64,000 nt of DNA from Chitinophagales bacterium (GCA_017303855.1 JAFLBL010000010.1:1-64000), one strand, 5' to 3'; counted from the first letter of the stretch, positions 48,224 through 57,943 are shown. Numbers and translations: made by a program. Notes: a model not told the origin generated them from the sequence alone.

Positions 48224-49483
48224 ATGAACATGAAAAAATATTATATACCCCTGCTGATCATTTTGGGATTACAGAAAGCGGGTGCGCAGACCGTCACCTC
48301 CCCCTACTCCATTCTCGGAATCGGCGATCTGGAAACAAAATCGTTCAGCCGCTATTTCATTACCGGCAACACGACAACTGCCCGTCGTGATGAAGCCGCT
48401 TACAATCCCGGGAACCCGGCTGCACTGACCGCACTGCCGTTTAAAACCATGCATTTCGATCTTTCACTGCGTGGCCGCAGCAGTGTATTTACCATGCCCT
48501 CCACTGGCGACCGTACGGATATCAGCAAGGACTTTACTTTTAAACGGGGTACCCTTGCCTTCAAAGTCAATCAGCAAACGGGAATTGCAATGGGTATTCA
48601 ACCCTACAGTACGGCCAACTATCTTTATGCGGAAAACGCTTCTATATCCGATGGCAGTGATGCGTATACCAAAATCACTGAAGGCAGTGGCGGTATCAAT
48701 CAGTTCTTTTTCTCAGCTGGCCGGAGTGTGGGCAAACATGTTTCCGCCGGCATCAGCGCCTCCTGGCTCTTTGGCGCTTTGCAACGGAATACGACTTATT
48801 ACAGTGAAGAGTTATCCATGAATATTGTAAAAGAAGACCGGGACTTTTATACCGGCGGACAACTAAAAGGCGGACTGCAGTATTACACGGCGGCAAATAC
48901 TTCCCGTAAATGGAAACATAGCCTTGGTATAACGGGCACCCTGAATACGGGATTAAAAGGACAACTGACCAGTACCTACCTGGAAAACAGTGTGGCCCTC
49001 GTAAAAGATGTCACCGATGACCGGCAGTTCGCATTGCCGGTACAAGCCACTATCGGGTATGCGGCTACTTATAAAGATAAACTGACGTTAACGGCCGATG
49101 CCGGTTATGCCCACTGGAAATACCAGGCACTGAACTATAAAAACTCGTATACAGCACCTGCCGTCCGTATATCTGCCGGTATGGAGTATGCCTCCAAAAT
49201 AAAAACCATGAATGGATTAGTTGAGAAAGTCTTTGTTGGATGGGGCGTTCATGCGGAAGAATCCTATATGCGTGTCAACGGACAAAAAATACGTGACGTC
49301 TCCGTTTCATTTGGCGCAGGTTTCAGTCCGGCCCGTACCCTCTCACTGTATGGCGGGGTGGAACTGGGGAAAAAAGGAGAAACAAGGCTGGGGATCATTA
49401 AAGAAAGCTATACACAATTCATTTTTGGTATTACGGTAAAAGACATCTGGATCGGCACCAAAAAATTCGGACGGTACTATTAA
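48224..49483 (+). CDS. Outer membrane beta-barrel protein
   Basis: The 419-residue protein has a signal peptide (about 1-22, ending GAQ). A body follows that starts TSPYSILGIGDLETKSFSRY and has alternating strand patterns ending in IFGITVKDIWIGTKKFGRYY. This resembles FadL/PorV-like or PorP-like barrels but lacks their diagnostic ends. It probably partners with the DUF4270 lipoprotein at the outer membrane; ligand unknown. Confidence 0.7.
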   Translation: MNMKKYYIPLLIILGLQKAGAQTVTSPYSILGIGDLETKSFSRYFITGNTTTARRDEAAYNPGNPAALTALPFKTMHFDLSLRGRSSVFTMPSTGDRTDISKDFTFKRGTLAFKVNQQTGIAMGIQPYSTANYLYAENASISDGSDAYTKITEGSGGINQFFFSAGRSVGKHVSAGISASWLFGALQRNTTYYSEELSMNIVKEDRDFYTGGQLKGGLQYYTAANTSRKWKHSLGITGTLNTGLKGQLTSTYLENSVALVKDVTDDRQFALPVQATIGYAATYKDKLTLTADAGYAHWKYQALNYKNSYTAPAVRISAGMEYASKIKTMNGLVEKVFVGWGVHAEESYMRVNGQKIRDVSVSFGAGFSPARTLSLYGGVELGKKGETRLGIIKESYTQFIFGITVKDIWIGTKKFGRYY

Positions 49484-49583
49484 CCTGTCAATAACCAGTT
49501 CAGGTTCCGTTTTGTCCGCTTCAGTACAAATTTCCGGACCGGTTTCCAATCGTGTAGTCAACTAATATTGAAAATGCAGGTGT

Positions 49584-49955
49584 ATGAAAAAATTAATTGC
49601 TTTAGCCTTGTCTATGCTGCTGATCATGCTATCCGTGCGTAGTCAGTCAATCACTGGTCGTTGGTACTCAAAGGATGGAAGCCGCCAATTCCAGATCAGT
49701 GAGCAAAATGACCGTTGGGAAGCCCTGCTGGTACATAGTGATCGTCCGGGAGAAGAAGCAGGCAAACTGATTGTAAGCCTGCTGAGCCGTAAAAAAAATA
49801 AATACAGGGGGATTATATATTCAGCTGATGGCGAAATGAAAACCACCGTTACCATCCGCGTAAGCCCGGACAATAAGCGGGTATTACTGCTCAGGTTAAA
49901 GCGTATGCTGCTGATGGATGTTACCATACGATGGTACCGCGACCCGCTTTTATAA
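49584..49955 (+). CDS. Small secreted protein, DUF2147-like
   Basis: The 123-residue protein has a signal peptide (about 1-21, ending VRSQ). A compact beta-rich body follows with SITGRWYSKDGSRQFQI at its start and VTIRWYRDPLL at its end. The GxW pattern recalls DUF2147 lipocalin-like proteins, with moderate certainty. The gene lies 100 bp downstream of the beta-barrel gene and 127 bp before the histidine kinase. Confidence 0.65.
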   Translation: MKKLIALALSMLLIMLSVRSQSITGRWYSKDGSRQFQISEQNDRWEALLVHSDRPGEEAGKLIVSLLSRKKNKYRGIIYSADGEMKTTVTIRVSPDNKRVLLLRLKRMLLMDVTIRWYRDPLL

Positions 49956-50082
49956 GTCATTTTTAACAGTATATTCTGTTAAGTATAGTTGCTAAAAAAC
50001 AGCGCTTTTTTTTCACCGTTACATTTGCGCCTTCTGTCTGTACACGCAGTCATTTCCGGCAGATGCCGTTTACTTTTAACCG

Positions 50083-51162
50083 ATGAAAGAAGAAATCCCG
50101 TATAAAAAACTGATCAGGCTGGCAGTAATCACCTCTCCTTTTTTTGGCATACTCGGGGCTGTACCCGCATTTGCCTTTAATGAGGCCGGCTATGCCCGGA
50201 TACTGAACAGCTTTGCCGCCGTAGTGGCACTCAGTTTTATTTTCTGGGGAATCAATATTCTGTTGTTGCGGATAGCCGGCGGGCAACAGCAAAAATGGCG
50301 CACAGCAGTACGCTATATAATCAGTGCAGTCTGCTGTACAGTAGTGGTGCTGCTTTTCTTTGAATACTTTTTCAGGAACAACAAGCCACCTATACCTGAA
50401 AATATTCAAAAACTGATAGCATTACAGGTGCCACAACCCGGCAATACCCGTCGTTACCTGATGCCGGCGATACAGGCTCTGTCCATTAATATTATCAGCC
50501 TGGTGCTTATTGAGCTGATGTTGTTACGTAGCCGCAAAGAAAAAATCGAAACCGAAAATGCGCAACTCCGGCTGGCCAACCTGGAAGCACGTCACAGTCA
50601 GCTGAAGCAACAATTACATCCGCATTTTCTCTTCAATTCATTAAACACTTTAAAAGTACTGATCCGGAAAACACCCGGCCAGGCGGAAGATTATCTTATA
50701 CGATTGGCGGATCTGCTTCGTTTCTCCATTTATGCCAACAATGAAGAAAAAGTTCATGTCGCCACGGAAATTGAACGCTGTGCCCTTTACCTGGATATGC
50801 AACAGGTTCGGTTCGGAAATGCACTTGCCTATCAAATAGACATTCCGGAAAATATATTGCAACAGGGTTTACTGCCGGTTTATTCCATTCAACTGCTGGC
50901 AGAAAATGCCATTAAACATAATCTGTTAACCCCGCAGGAACCGCTGCGCATCCGGATAACCGGCGATGAGAATTCAGGCCATATAACGGTAAGCAATAAC
51001 CTGCAACCCAGGCTGACCGCCGAAAATGGCAATGGTCTCGGATTGTCCAACCTTGCAGAGCGTTACCGCTTACTGGGCAAACCGGGTCTGCAAATTACCC
51101 GCGGGAATGGTGAATTTTTAGTAACCTTACAACTGCTGAATGATGAATATCGTAATAATTGA
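50083..51162 (+). CDS. LytS-type sensor histidine kinase
   Basis: The 359-residue protein has about four membrane helices in residues 10-160. A linker helix follows, then a His_kinase (LytS) domain with QLHPHFLFNSLN at about residue 187 carrying the phosphorylated His, and a C-terminal ATPase with IQLLAENAIKHN and NGLGLSN. The periplasmic loops are short, so the signal is probably sensed in the membrane. It overlaps the response-regulator start by 23 bp. Confidence 0.9.
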   Translation: MKEEIPYKKLIRLAVITSPFFGILGAVPAFAFNEAGYARILNSFAAVVALSFIFWGINILLLRIAGGQQQKWRTAVRYIISAVCCTVVVLLFFEYFFRNNKPPIPENIQKLIALQVPQPGNTRRYLMPAIQALSINIISLVLIELMLLRSRKEKIETENAQLRLANLEARHSQLKQQLHPHFLFNSLNTLKVLIRKTPGQAEDYLIRLADLLRFSIYANNEEKVHVATEIERCALYLDMQQVRFGNALAYQIDIPENILQQGLLPVYSIQLLAENAIKHNLLTPQEPLRIRITGDENSGHITVSNNLQPRLTAENGNGLGLSNLAERYRLLGKPGLQITRGNGEFLVTLQLLNDEYRNN

Positions 51163-51904
51163 AGATGAAGTACTGACCGCCCGGGACCTGGCGGATATAC
51201 TCAGGCAACAAGCCGCCGCTGTCAGGATAGTTAAGATTCTTTCATCGGTTTCCGAATCGGTAAGCTGGTTCAGGGAAAATGAATGTCCGGACCTTGTTTA
51301 TAGTGATATTCAGCTTGGCGATGGGCAGAGTTTTGAAATTTTCCGCCAGCAGAATCTGCAATGTCCTGTAATCTTCTGCACCGCCTATAATGAATTTGCA
51401 TTAGATGCTTTCCGCAATAACGGAATAGATTATATATTAAAACCTTTTTCCGCAAAAACGATTCAACAATCCATTGAAAAATACAGCAGGCTGCGGGGGC
51501 TGAACACGGACAATACACCGTACAACGGACATACGTCAGCACTACCCGCCAAGCCGGAGCAAATCCGTAAAAACGGATCTATACTGATAAACTGGAAAGA
51601 CAAAATCATCCCGGTAAAGATTGCGGATATCGCGCTGTTCACGATTGATTATAAAATGACACAGTTAGTCACATTTGACAATCAGCACTATTTTCTCAAC
51701 CAGACACTGGAGGAACTGGAACAAACCTGTGGCCCGGCCTTTTACCGTGCCAACCGGCAATACCTGGTCAATAAGGATTCCATACTGGAAGCCCTTCAGT
51801 ATTTTGCCCGCAAACTGGTACTCAAACTGAAAGTGGAGGGCGGTCATGAAGTCATCATCAGTAAGAACCGGGTTCCTGATTTTTTGGAGTGGCTGAAGGA
51901 ATAG
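51140..51904 (+). CDS. LytTR-type response regulator
   Basis: The 254-residue protein has a receiver domain with IIEDE (acidic pocket), DIQLGDG with the phosphorylated Asp near residue 55, and an FCTAYNEFALDAF switch region, followed at about residue 135 by a LytTR DNA-binding domain (FYRANRQYLVNKDSI). It is the partner of the upstream kinase. The ATG at 51140 is followed by a second at 51143; either may be used. Confidence 0.92.
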   Translation: MMNIVIIEDEVLTARDLADILRQQAAAVRIVKILSSVSESVSWFRENECPDLVYSDIQLGDGQSFEIFRQQNLQCPVIFCTAYNEFALDAFRNNGIDYILKPFSAKTIQQSIEKYSRLRGLNTDNTPYNGHTSALPAKPEQIRKNGSILINWKDKIIPVKIADIALFTIDYKMTQLVTFDNQHYFLNQTLEELEQTCGPAFYRANRQYLVNKDSILEALQYFARKLVLKLKVEGGHEVIISKNRVPDFLEWLKE

Positions 51905-51938
51905 TTCGAGGTTGGAAGTTGGAGGTTCGAGGTTTGGG
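51904..51938 (+). repeat. Short-unit repeat, left arm flanking S23 gene
   Basis: GTTCGAGGTTGGAAGTTGG, then a further AGGTTCGAGGTTTGGG copy, forms a heptamer-like tandem with units of GAGGTTGG type, starting at the response-regulator stop codon. The reverse complement of the units occurs at 52501-52563 on the other side of the S23 gene. Confidence 0.8.
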
Positions 51939-51983
51939 AACAGTCCTGAAGATTGAAAAATTCTGATTTTGGCAAATGCCTAT

Positions 51984-52379
51984 TCAGGTTTTATTACGTG
52001 GCTTGCTTTTAAATGGGGAAGATGACAGATAATCCAGAAATGACTTAATTTTTCTACCCAGTAATTCTGAAAATTCAAGCAGGTTTTTCAGCATCTCATC
52101 GCTAATATAATGGCGATCATTTGCCCGGTATAATTGTGATCGTACTTCCCCGTTAGACCCTTTTGCAATAACAAGAAACTGTGTAAATTCTTTGTTAGAA
52201 AACCGTTCAAACCCTTCTGCTATATTATCCATTACAGAGCCCGCGGCTGCATTAATTTGTTTTCTCAGTTCAAAATCTGCGGAAAACAGGCCCATTCGTG
52301 TTATTTCAAAAATAGCCATGGCTTGTTCCCTGGCCATTTTCCAGATATCAAGGTCTTCAAAACGTGAAACAGTCGCCAT
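51984..52379 (-). CDS. Four-helix-bundle S23 (23S rRNA IVS-type) protein
   Basis: The 131-residue protein matches the four-helix-bundle S23/IVP family, related to the Avd accessory proteins of diversity-generating retroelements. Key pieces are FEDLDIWKMAREQAMAIFEI at the start, INAAAGSVMDNIAEGFERFSNKEFTQFL in two helices, and a last helix (LLEFSELLGRKIKSFLDYLS). It is basic at the C-terminus (KPRNKT). Its function is not known in detail. No reverse transcriptase or 23S rRNA gene is in the window. It stands between inverted short repeats and on the opposite strand to its neighbours, which suggests a mobile unit. Confidence 0.88.
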   Translation of the reverse strand: MATVSRFEDLDIWKMAREQAMAIFEITRMGLFSADFELRKQINAAAGSVMDNIAEGFERFSNKEFTQFLVIAKGSNGEVRSQLYRANDRHYISDEMLKNLLEFSELLGRKIKSFLDYLSSSPFKSKPRNKT

Positions 52380-52500
52380 AAAATTGAATTTTCATAAAAA
52401 GGGTAATAAGTAATTTCAACCAACAGAACTCAATATCTACAAAATAACTTTCACAAACCTATACTGTCTCCATCCTTTTTTAAACTTCCGAACTATCAAC

Positions 52501-52563
52501 CGCCAACTTCCAACCTCCAACTTCCAACCTCCAACCTCCAACCTCGAACTTCCAACTTCCAAC
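52501..52563 (-). repeat. Short-unit repeat, right arm flanking S23 gene
   Basis: Eight or nine contiguous 7-bp units of the CCAACTT/CCAACCT type cover this stretch. On the opposite strand they read GGAAGTTGGAGGTTGG, the same units as the left arm at 51904-51938. The array ends 9 bp before the -7 box of the SDR gene. Confidence 0.85.
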
Positions 52564-52571
52564 ATTTTTAG

Positions 52572-52579
52572 TAGGTTTG
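52572..52579 (+). promoter_or_regulatory. -7 box for SDR gene
   Basis: TAGGTTTG matches TAnnTTTG, 18 bp before the SDR start. The -33 position falls inside the repeat array, so the array may have replaced or contributed the upstream half of the promoter. Confidence 0.5.
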
Positions 52580-52596
52580 CATATAATCTCCTTTTT

Positions 52597-53406
52597 ATGT
52601 CTGCTTACTTTAAAGATAAGGTTGTAGTGGTTACCGGCGGCACCGACGGAATCGGAAAAGCGCTGGTGGAAAAACTGCTTGATATGGGGGCCAAAGTGGC
52701 TACCTGTGGCCGGAGTCATGATAAACTCTACCAGTTGCAGGCTTCGCATCCCTCCTCTGCCCTGCATACCATGGTGGCCGATGTAAGTAATGAAAATGAC
52801 TGTCGCCGGTTGATGGAAACCACCATTAAAATGTTCGGGGGTATTGATGTACTGGTCAATAACGCGGGCATTTCCATGCGGGCACTGCTGAAAGATGCCG
52901 GTATGGAAGTCTTTAAAAAAGTAATGGACATCAACTATTACGGGGTGATATACTGTACCAAGTACGCGTTGGACTCCATTATAGAAAGAAAGGGTACAAT
53001 CGTTGGCGTATCTTCCATAGCCGGTTACCGCGGACTCCCCGGCCGCAGTGGTTATTCTGCCAGTAAGTTTGCCCTGCAGGGTTTTCTTGAATCATTACGC
53101 ACCGAGCTGATGGGCGACGGAGTACATGTAATGTGGGTATGTCCCGGATTTACCACATCGAATATCCGTAATGCCGCACTGAATGAAAACGCGAGCTCCC
53201 ATGGTGAAACCCCCATGGATGAAAGTAAAATGATGCCGGCGGATGTATGTGCGGATCATATCCTTCGCTCCGTCCGGAAAAAGAAACGCACCCTGGTCCT
53301 GACTTTTACCGGTAAACGCACAGTATTTATGCAGAAGTTTTTTCCCGGGCTTGCGGATAAATTAGCCTATAAGTTTTTCTTTAAAGACGGTAAACTGGTC
53401 AAATAA
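52597..53406 (+). CDS. SDR-family oxidoreductase
   Basis: The 269-residue Rossmann-fold enzyme has VVTGGTDGIGKALVE (cofactor-binding TGxxxGIG) near residues 10-25, NNAGI near 88, and the active-site YSASK at about 151 with Ser at 138 (VSSIAGY). Lack of an Asp after the second strand (TCGRSHDKL) favours NADP. C-terminal residues (TVFMQKFFPGLADKLAYKFF) are hydrophobic, fitting short-chain dehydrogenases that act on lipids. Substrate unknown. Confidence 0.9.
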   Translation: MSAYFKDKVVVVTGGTDGIGKALVEKLLDMGAKVATCGRSHDKLYQLQASHPSSALHTMVADVSNENDCRRLMETTIKMFGGIDVLVNNAGISMRALLKDAGMEVFKKVMDINYYGVIYCTKYALDSIIERKGTIVGVSSIAGYRGLPGRSGYSASKFALQGFLESLRTELMGDGVHVMWVCPGFTTSNIRNAALNENASSHGETPMDESKMMPADVCADHILRSVRKKKRTLVLTFTGKRTVFMQKFFPGLADKLAYKFFFKDGKLVK

Positions 53407-53436
53407 TCAACCTGTATCCTTAAACCCGACATCGTT

Positions 53437-54246
53437 TTGGCTTTACTCACCCTGACATCAGATATTGGCAGTCCCGATTACCTGGTCGGGGCTATCAAGG
53501 CACAACTCTTGCAGGTGAATCCTGATTTCAGGCTGATTGACATTTCACATACCATTCCTCCCTTCAATTATCCGCAGGCGGCTTATGTATGCCGTAGTGC
53601 GATCCGGCAGTTTCCGGAATATTCCTATCACCTGATACTGGTGAATCTCTTTGAAAAAAAACCCGAGCAACTGCTGCTGGCTTTCCACCAGAACCAATAT
53701 TTTCTGTGTGCGGATAACGGGCTGCTTACGATGATACTTGAAGACACCCCGGAAATAATCATCGGGTTGCCGCTGGATCCGGCGGCCAATAAAAACACTA
53801 TTTACCTGGCTTCGGTAATGGGTGCTGCGGTTAACAAACTGGTCAATGGTGAACCGATTCAACGCATCGGCATACCGGATACTTCCTATATGGAGAAAAG
53901 ACATCTCCGTCCGTTGCTGGACAATAACAGCATGGAAGGCCAGATCATTTTCATTGATAGTTTTGAAAATGTGATTGTCAATATTACCAAAGAACAATTT
54001 GAGGAACAGCGAAAGGGCCGTTCCTTCAGTATCGTGTTTAAACGCGATGAAGTGATTGACAAAATCAGTGAAACCTATGCCGATGTACCCGAAGGGGAAA
54101 AGCTGGCCTTCTTCAACTCAGCCGGTTACCTCGAAATCGCTATCAATAAAGGCAATGCCGCCGGGCTTTTTGGTCTGAAAGGTTTCTCTGAAAAAATGCG
54201 GCAGGGCCAGCTCTCCTACCAGAGCGTCCGGGTTTATTTTACCTGA
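53437..54246 (+). CDS. SAM hydroxide adenosyltransferase-type protein (DUF62)
   Basis: The 269-residue protein starts at a TTG (53437; no ATG or GTG fits better) with LLTLTSDIGSPDYLVGAIKA. It has the family Asp in SDIGSPD and a NPDFRLIDISHTIPPFN segment. This is the SAM hydroxide adenosyltransferase (formerly DUF62) family, which splits SAM to adenosine and methionine. Members are related to fluorinase and chlorinase, but the halogen-specific loop of those enzymes is not evident. Confidence 0.88.
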   Translation: MALLTLTSDIGSPDYLVGAIKAQLLQVNPDFRLIDISHTIPPFNYPQAAYVCRSAIRQFPEYSYHLILVNLFEKKPEQLLLAFHQNQYFLCADNGLLTMILEDTPEIIIGLPLDPAANKNTIYLASVMGAAVNKLVNGEPIQRIGIPDTSYMEKRHLRPLLDNNSMEGQIIFIDSFENVIVNITKEQFEEQRKGRSFSIVFKRDEVIDKISETYADVPEGEKLAFFNSAGYLEIAINKGNAAGLFGLKGFSEKMRQGQLSYQSVRVYFT

Positions 54247-54335
54247 TTGTGAATAACCCGGGGTTAATAAAGTACGAAAGTCTTCATAATTTGCTAAAAC
54301 CGTGCAAATACATCTGAAATCTGTCCCTGAAACCC

Positions 54336-54343
54336 TATTTTTG
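54336..54343 (+). promoter_or_regulatory. -7 box for the GT117 gene
   Basis: TATTTTTG matches TAnnTTTG, about 57 bp before the start of the large membrane protein. The spacing to a clear TTTG is not met. Confidence 0.45.
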
Positions 54344-54399
54344 CCCCCGTCCCGTCACACAGGCGTCGGGACATAATAAACCATCAAAATCAGGTTTTT

Positions 54400-57300
54400 A
54401 TGAACTTCAGAAAAGTCAATAATATTACCGGCTGGCTTGTTTTCTTAGTGGCACTCGGCACTTATTTTCTGACCCGCGAAGCAAGGGGCAGTTTATGGGA
54501 TTGCGGCGAGTTTGTTTCCAGTGCAGATAAAATGCAATTGCCCCACCCTCCCGGTGCTCCCCTGTTCGTATTGCTGGGTCGTTTTTTTATTATCCTCTTT
54601 GGAGATAATACCCAGACAGCGGCCAGTGCGGTCAATTTTATGAGTGCCATGGCAAGTGCCGGCACCATTCTTTTCCTATTCTGGAGTGTCACCCACTTTG
54701 CCCGTAAAATGTTTGTCAGTGTTGGCGAAGAACTTACCGCTCAACAATTGTTTACTACCATGGCCGCAGGTGTGGTTGGTGGTCTGGCTTACACGTTCAG
54801 TGATTCATTCTGGTTCAGTGCCGTGGAAGGTGAAGTGTATGCATTATCTTCTTTCTTTACCGCCCTGGTATTCTGGGCCATGCTCAAGTGGGAACATGCG
54901 GATGAACATGCAGGTAATGATCCTGATGCCCGGTTGAAAAGTGACCGCTGGATTGTATTCCTGTTTTTCATGATGGGGCTGTCCATCGGTGTACACTTAT
55001 TGAACCTGCTGACCATTCCGGCAATTGTGATGATATATTATTATCGTCGCTACCAGGCCAGCACCTGGGGTGCTATCAGCGCCTTCCTGATTGGTTGCCT
55101 GATTACCGGTGTGGTACAGGTAGGCATTATCCAGTTCTCCATGAAAGCGGCCGGACAATTCGATGTCTATTTTGTAAATGAAATGGGCATGCCTTTCTTC
55201 TCCGGTTTTGCAATCTATTTCCTTTTACTGGCCGCTACCATTTTGTGGGCACTTGGGTTTAAAGAAAAAACTGTTACACCCACCAAAATGATTACCTGGT
55301 TTCTGGCCTTTCTTTTCCTGTCGGCCCTGCCATTTATCATTGTACCCGGCGACGGACTTAAATTCGCGCCCTTCCTGCTTTTGATTGCCGTGGCTGTTGC
55401 CCTCGGATATTTTATTAAGCCTTCCGCACTTCGCATTATTAAACTCAGTCTCTGGTGTTACGCGTTTATGCTGCTCGGATACTTTATGTATTTCACGGCC
55501 ATTATCCGTTCCAATGCCAATCCGAGTATCGACATGAACAATGTGGATAATCCGATCAGCCTGGTTTATTACCTGAGCCGTGAACAATACGGCAGTGCGC
55601 CCCTGGTTTACGGACCTCATTTTGCCGCATCTGTACCCGAGGACCTGGTAGAAGGTGAACCTTTTATCGAGTCGGAGATGAAATACATGAAGGGCAAGGA
55701 TAAATATGAACCCATTGGCCGCTCCAAGGAATATAATTTCAAAAGTGAGGTAAAGCAACTATTTCCCCGTGTCTGGGATTCAAGCGATGACCAGTATCAC
55801 GCGCAATCCTATGCAGAATGGCTGAGCCTGGCCCAGGATCCGCAGACTGGAAAATATGAAGCGCCTTCCTATGCCAAAAACCTGGAATGGTTCTTTACTT
55901 ACCAGATGAGCCATATGTACTGGCGTTATTTTATGTGGAACTTCTCCGGTAAACAAAACGATATTCAGGGCTTTGGCAATAAACGCGATGGCAACTGGAT
56001 TACCGGTGTGGGTTTTGTTGACAATAAACGACTCGGTGATCAGCAAATGCTGCCCGAGAGCATAAAAAAGAACAAAGCGCATAATACACTGTACATGCTG
56101 CCCTTTATATTGGGGATTATTGGTTGTGTATACCAGTTCCTGCGCAACCGCAAAGACTGGATTGTAACCTTCCTCCTGTTCTTCTTTACCGGTATTGCCG
56201 TGGTATTGTACCTGAACCAGCCCGGTAATCAGCCCCGTGAACGGGACTATGCGTATGTGGGCTCCTTCTATGCTTTTGCGATCTGGATCGGACTCGCAGT
56301 CGTGGCATTTGTGAAAATGGCCCGTGAAAAAGCGGATGCACTGAATTTTCAGAACATGCTGATATACGGAAGTACGCTTACCTTCCTGATTACAATTATG
56401 AGTTGTTTCCCCGGAAGCGGAAACGGCGCACTGATCACCTCACTCTTTGCAACTGCATTATATGCCGCGGTAACCACAGGTGTTACATTTGCGGTACGTG
56501 CCATATCCGGCAACGGGACAAATGATCAGTTACTCAATATCAGTACATCCGTATTGTGCCTGGCCGTACCGGTATTAATGGCACAACAGGTATGGGACGA
56601 CCATGACCGCAGTAATAAGACCACGGCACCGTCTATTGCCAAAGCCTACCTGGAAAGCTGTGCCCCCAACGCCATCATTTTTACATTCGGCGACAATGAT
56701 ACCTACCCGCTCTGGTATGCACAGGAAGTGGAAGGCATCCGTCCTGATATCCGTGTAATCAATAACAGTTTACTGGGTATCGACTGGTATATCAACCAAC
56801 TCCGGTATAAAGTAAACGAATCCGATTCCGTAAACATCATATGGAATACCGATCAGATTGCCGGTAATAAACGGAACTATGTGGTTTATGATCCCAAACC
56901 CAGCATTCCGCAGAATGCCTATTATGACCTGTTCTCCCTGATGAAAGATTATGTAGGCAGCGATGATCCGGGTAAAATGGATAATACCCGGGGAGAACCG
57001 TTAAATACATTCCCCGTAACAAAAGTGTCTGTACCCGTGAACCGTGATCTGGTATTGAAAAACGGAACAGCGTTGCCGACAGACAGCATACTGCCTGAAT
57101 TCCGTTTTGAATTACCCAAACGGGCCCTGATGAAGAATGACCTGGTAATCCTGAATATCATCGCGGCCAATAACTGGAACCGTCCGATCTATTTCACTTC
57201 ACCGATGGGTGAACTCGGATTTGGCCCCTTCCTGCGTAAAGAAGGCATTGCCTACCGCCTGGTACCGGTAATGCCGAAGTTTACACAAATGGGCTGGGTG

Positions 57301-57927
57301 GTAGATCAGTCACTCCGCAGCAAAGGGCTTGGAGGTACACCACTCCGGGATATGAATACGGATGTCGCCTTCAAAAACCTGATGACCAAATATGAGTTTG
57401 GCGGCGCGGATAAAAAAGGCGTTTATTTTGATGAAGAAAACCGTCGGCATATCCTCAATCTCCGCAGCATTTTCGGAGAAGTGGCCGGTAATATGGCCGA
57501 TGCGGGTAAAACGGATGAGGCCAAACAGCTGATTGATAAAGTGGAAGCCGGCATCAGTACGGAAAATCTGCCTTATGCCATGACCAGCCGGTATAACAGT
57601 CATAACCAGACAGCCATGATCTACCTGGAAGCCTGTTATAAAGCCGGTAAAAAAGAACTGGCTGAAAAAATCAGGCTGGCGATCCGTAAAGACCTGGAGG
57701 AGCAGGCCCGGTATTATGATTATATCAGGACCAGTCTGCCCGATTACTGGGGATATTATGAAAGATCCGAAGCCCCGATCAATGAGCGGATGCTGGATGT
57801 ACTGAAAGATATCGAAAACAAATATGCGCCGCAGGCGGGTAATAAACCGGTAAATGAAACCGGTGGAACGATTCAGACAACCGGAGCACCCGACACGACA
57901 AAAGGTAAGGATACCTCAAAAAAGTAA
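54400..57927 (+). CDS. GT117-family (DUF2723) membrane protein
   Basis: The 1,175-residue protein has about 14-16 membrane helices in its first 800 residues, with SLWDCGEFVSSADKMQLPHPPGAP near residue 32, the DUF2723 signature (D near DCGEF and PHPPG). DUF2723 is now placed in glycosyltransferase family 117 and resembles protein O-mannosyltransferases. A soluble C-terminal domain (about 800-1,175) includes a TPR-like helical region and an unstructured Thr-rich end (GGTIQTTGAPDTT). It may glycosylate exported proteins; donor and acceptor unknown. Confidence 0.88.
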   Translation: MNFRKVNNITGWLVFLVALGTYFLTREARGSLWDCGEFVSSADKMQLPHPPGAPLFVLLGRFFIILFGDNTQTAASAVNFMSAMASAGTILFLFWSVTHFARKMFVSVGEELTAQQLFTTMAAGVVGGLAYTFSDSFWFSAVEGEVYALSSFFTALVFWAMLKWEHADEHAGNDPDARLKSDRWIVFLFFMMGLSIGVHLLNLLTIPAIVMIYYYRRYQASTWGAISAFLIGCLITGVVQVGIIQFSMKAAGQFDVYFVNEMGMPFFSGFAIYFLLLAATILWALGFKEKTVTPTKMITWFLAFLFLSALPFIIVPGDGLKFAPFLLLIAVAVALGYFIKPSALRIIKLSLWCYAFMLLGYFMYFTAIIRSNANPSIDMNNVDNPISLVYYLSREQYGSAPLVYGPHFAASVPEDLVEGEPFIESEMKYMKGKDKYEPIGRSKEYNFKSEVKQLFPRVWDSSDDQYHAQSYAEWLSLAQDPQTGKYEAPSYAKNLEWFFTYQMSHMYWRYFMWNFSGKQNDIQGFGNKRDGNWITGVGFVDNKRLGDQQMLPESIKKNKAHNTLYMLPFILGIIGCVYQFLRNRKDWIVTFLLFFFTGIAVVLYLNQPGNQPRERDYAYVGSFYAFAIWIGLAVVAFVKMAREKADALNFQNMLIYGSTLTFLITIMSCFPGSGNGALITSLFATALYAAVTTGVTFAVRAISGNGTNDQLLNISTSVLCLAVPVLMAQQVWDDHDRSNKTTAPSIAKAYLESCAPNAIIFTFGDNDTYPLWYAQEVEGIRPDIRVINNSLLGIDWYINQLRYKVNESDSVNIIWNTDQIAGNKRNYVVYDPKPSIPQNAYYDLFSLMKDYVGSDDPGKMDNTRGEPLNTFPVTKVSVPVNRDLVLKNGTALPTDSILPEFRFELPKRALMKNDLVILNIIAANNWNRPIYFTSPMGELGFGPFLRKEGIAYRLVPVMPKFTQMGWVVDQSLRSKGLGGTPLRDMNTDVAFKNLMTKYEFGGADKKGVYFDEENRRHILNLRSIFGEVAGNMADAGKTDEAKQLIDKVEAGISTENLPYAMTSRYNSHNQTAMIYLEACYKAGKKELAEKIRLAIRKDLEEQARYYDYIRTSLPDYWGYYERSEAPINERMLDVLKDIENKYAPQAGNKPVNETGGTIQTTGAPDTTKGKDTSKK

Positions 57928-57943
57928 AACAGTTACCAGTATA

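Noticed and set aside
51984..52379. Diversity-generating retroelement around the Avd-like S23 gene
   Set aside because: No reverse transcriptase, template repeat or variable repeat is visible in the flanking sequence.
53437..54246. Fluorinase or chlorinase
   Set aside because: The family is shared, but the halogen-specific insertion loop is not evident and no secondary-metabolite cluster is beside it.
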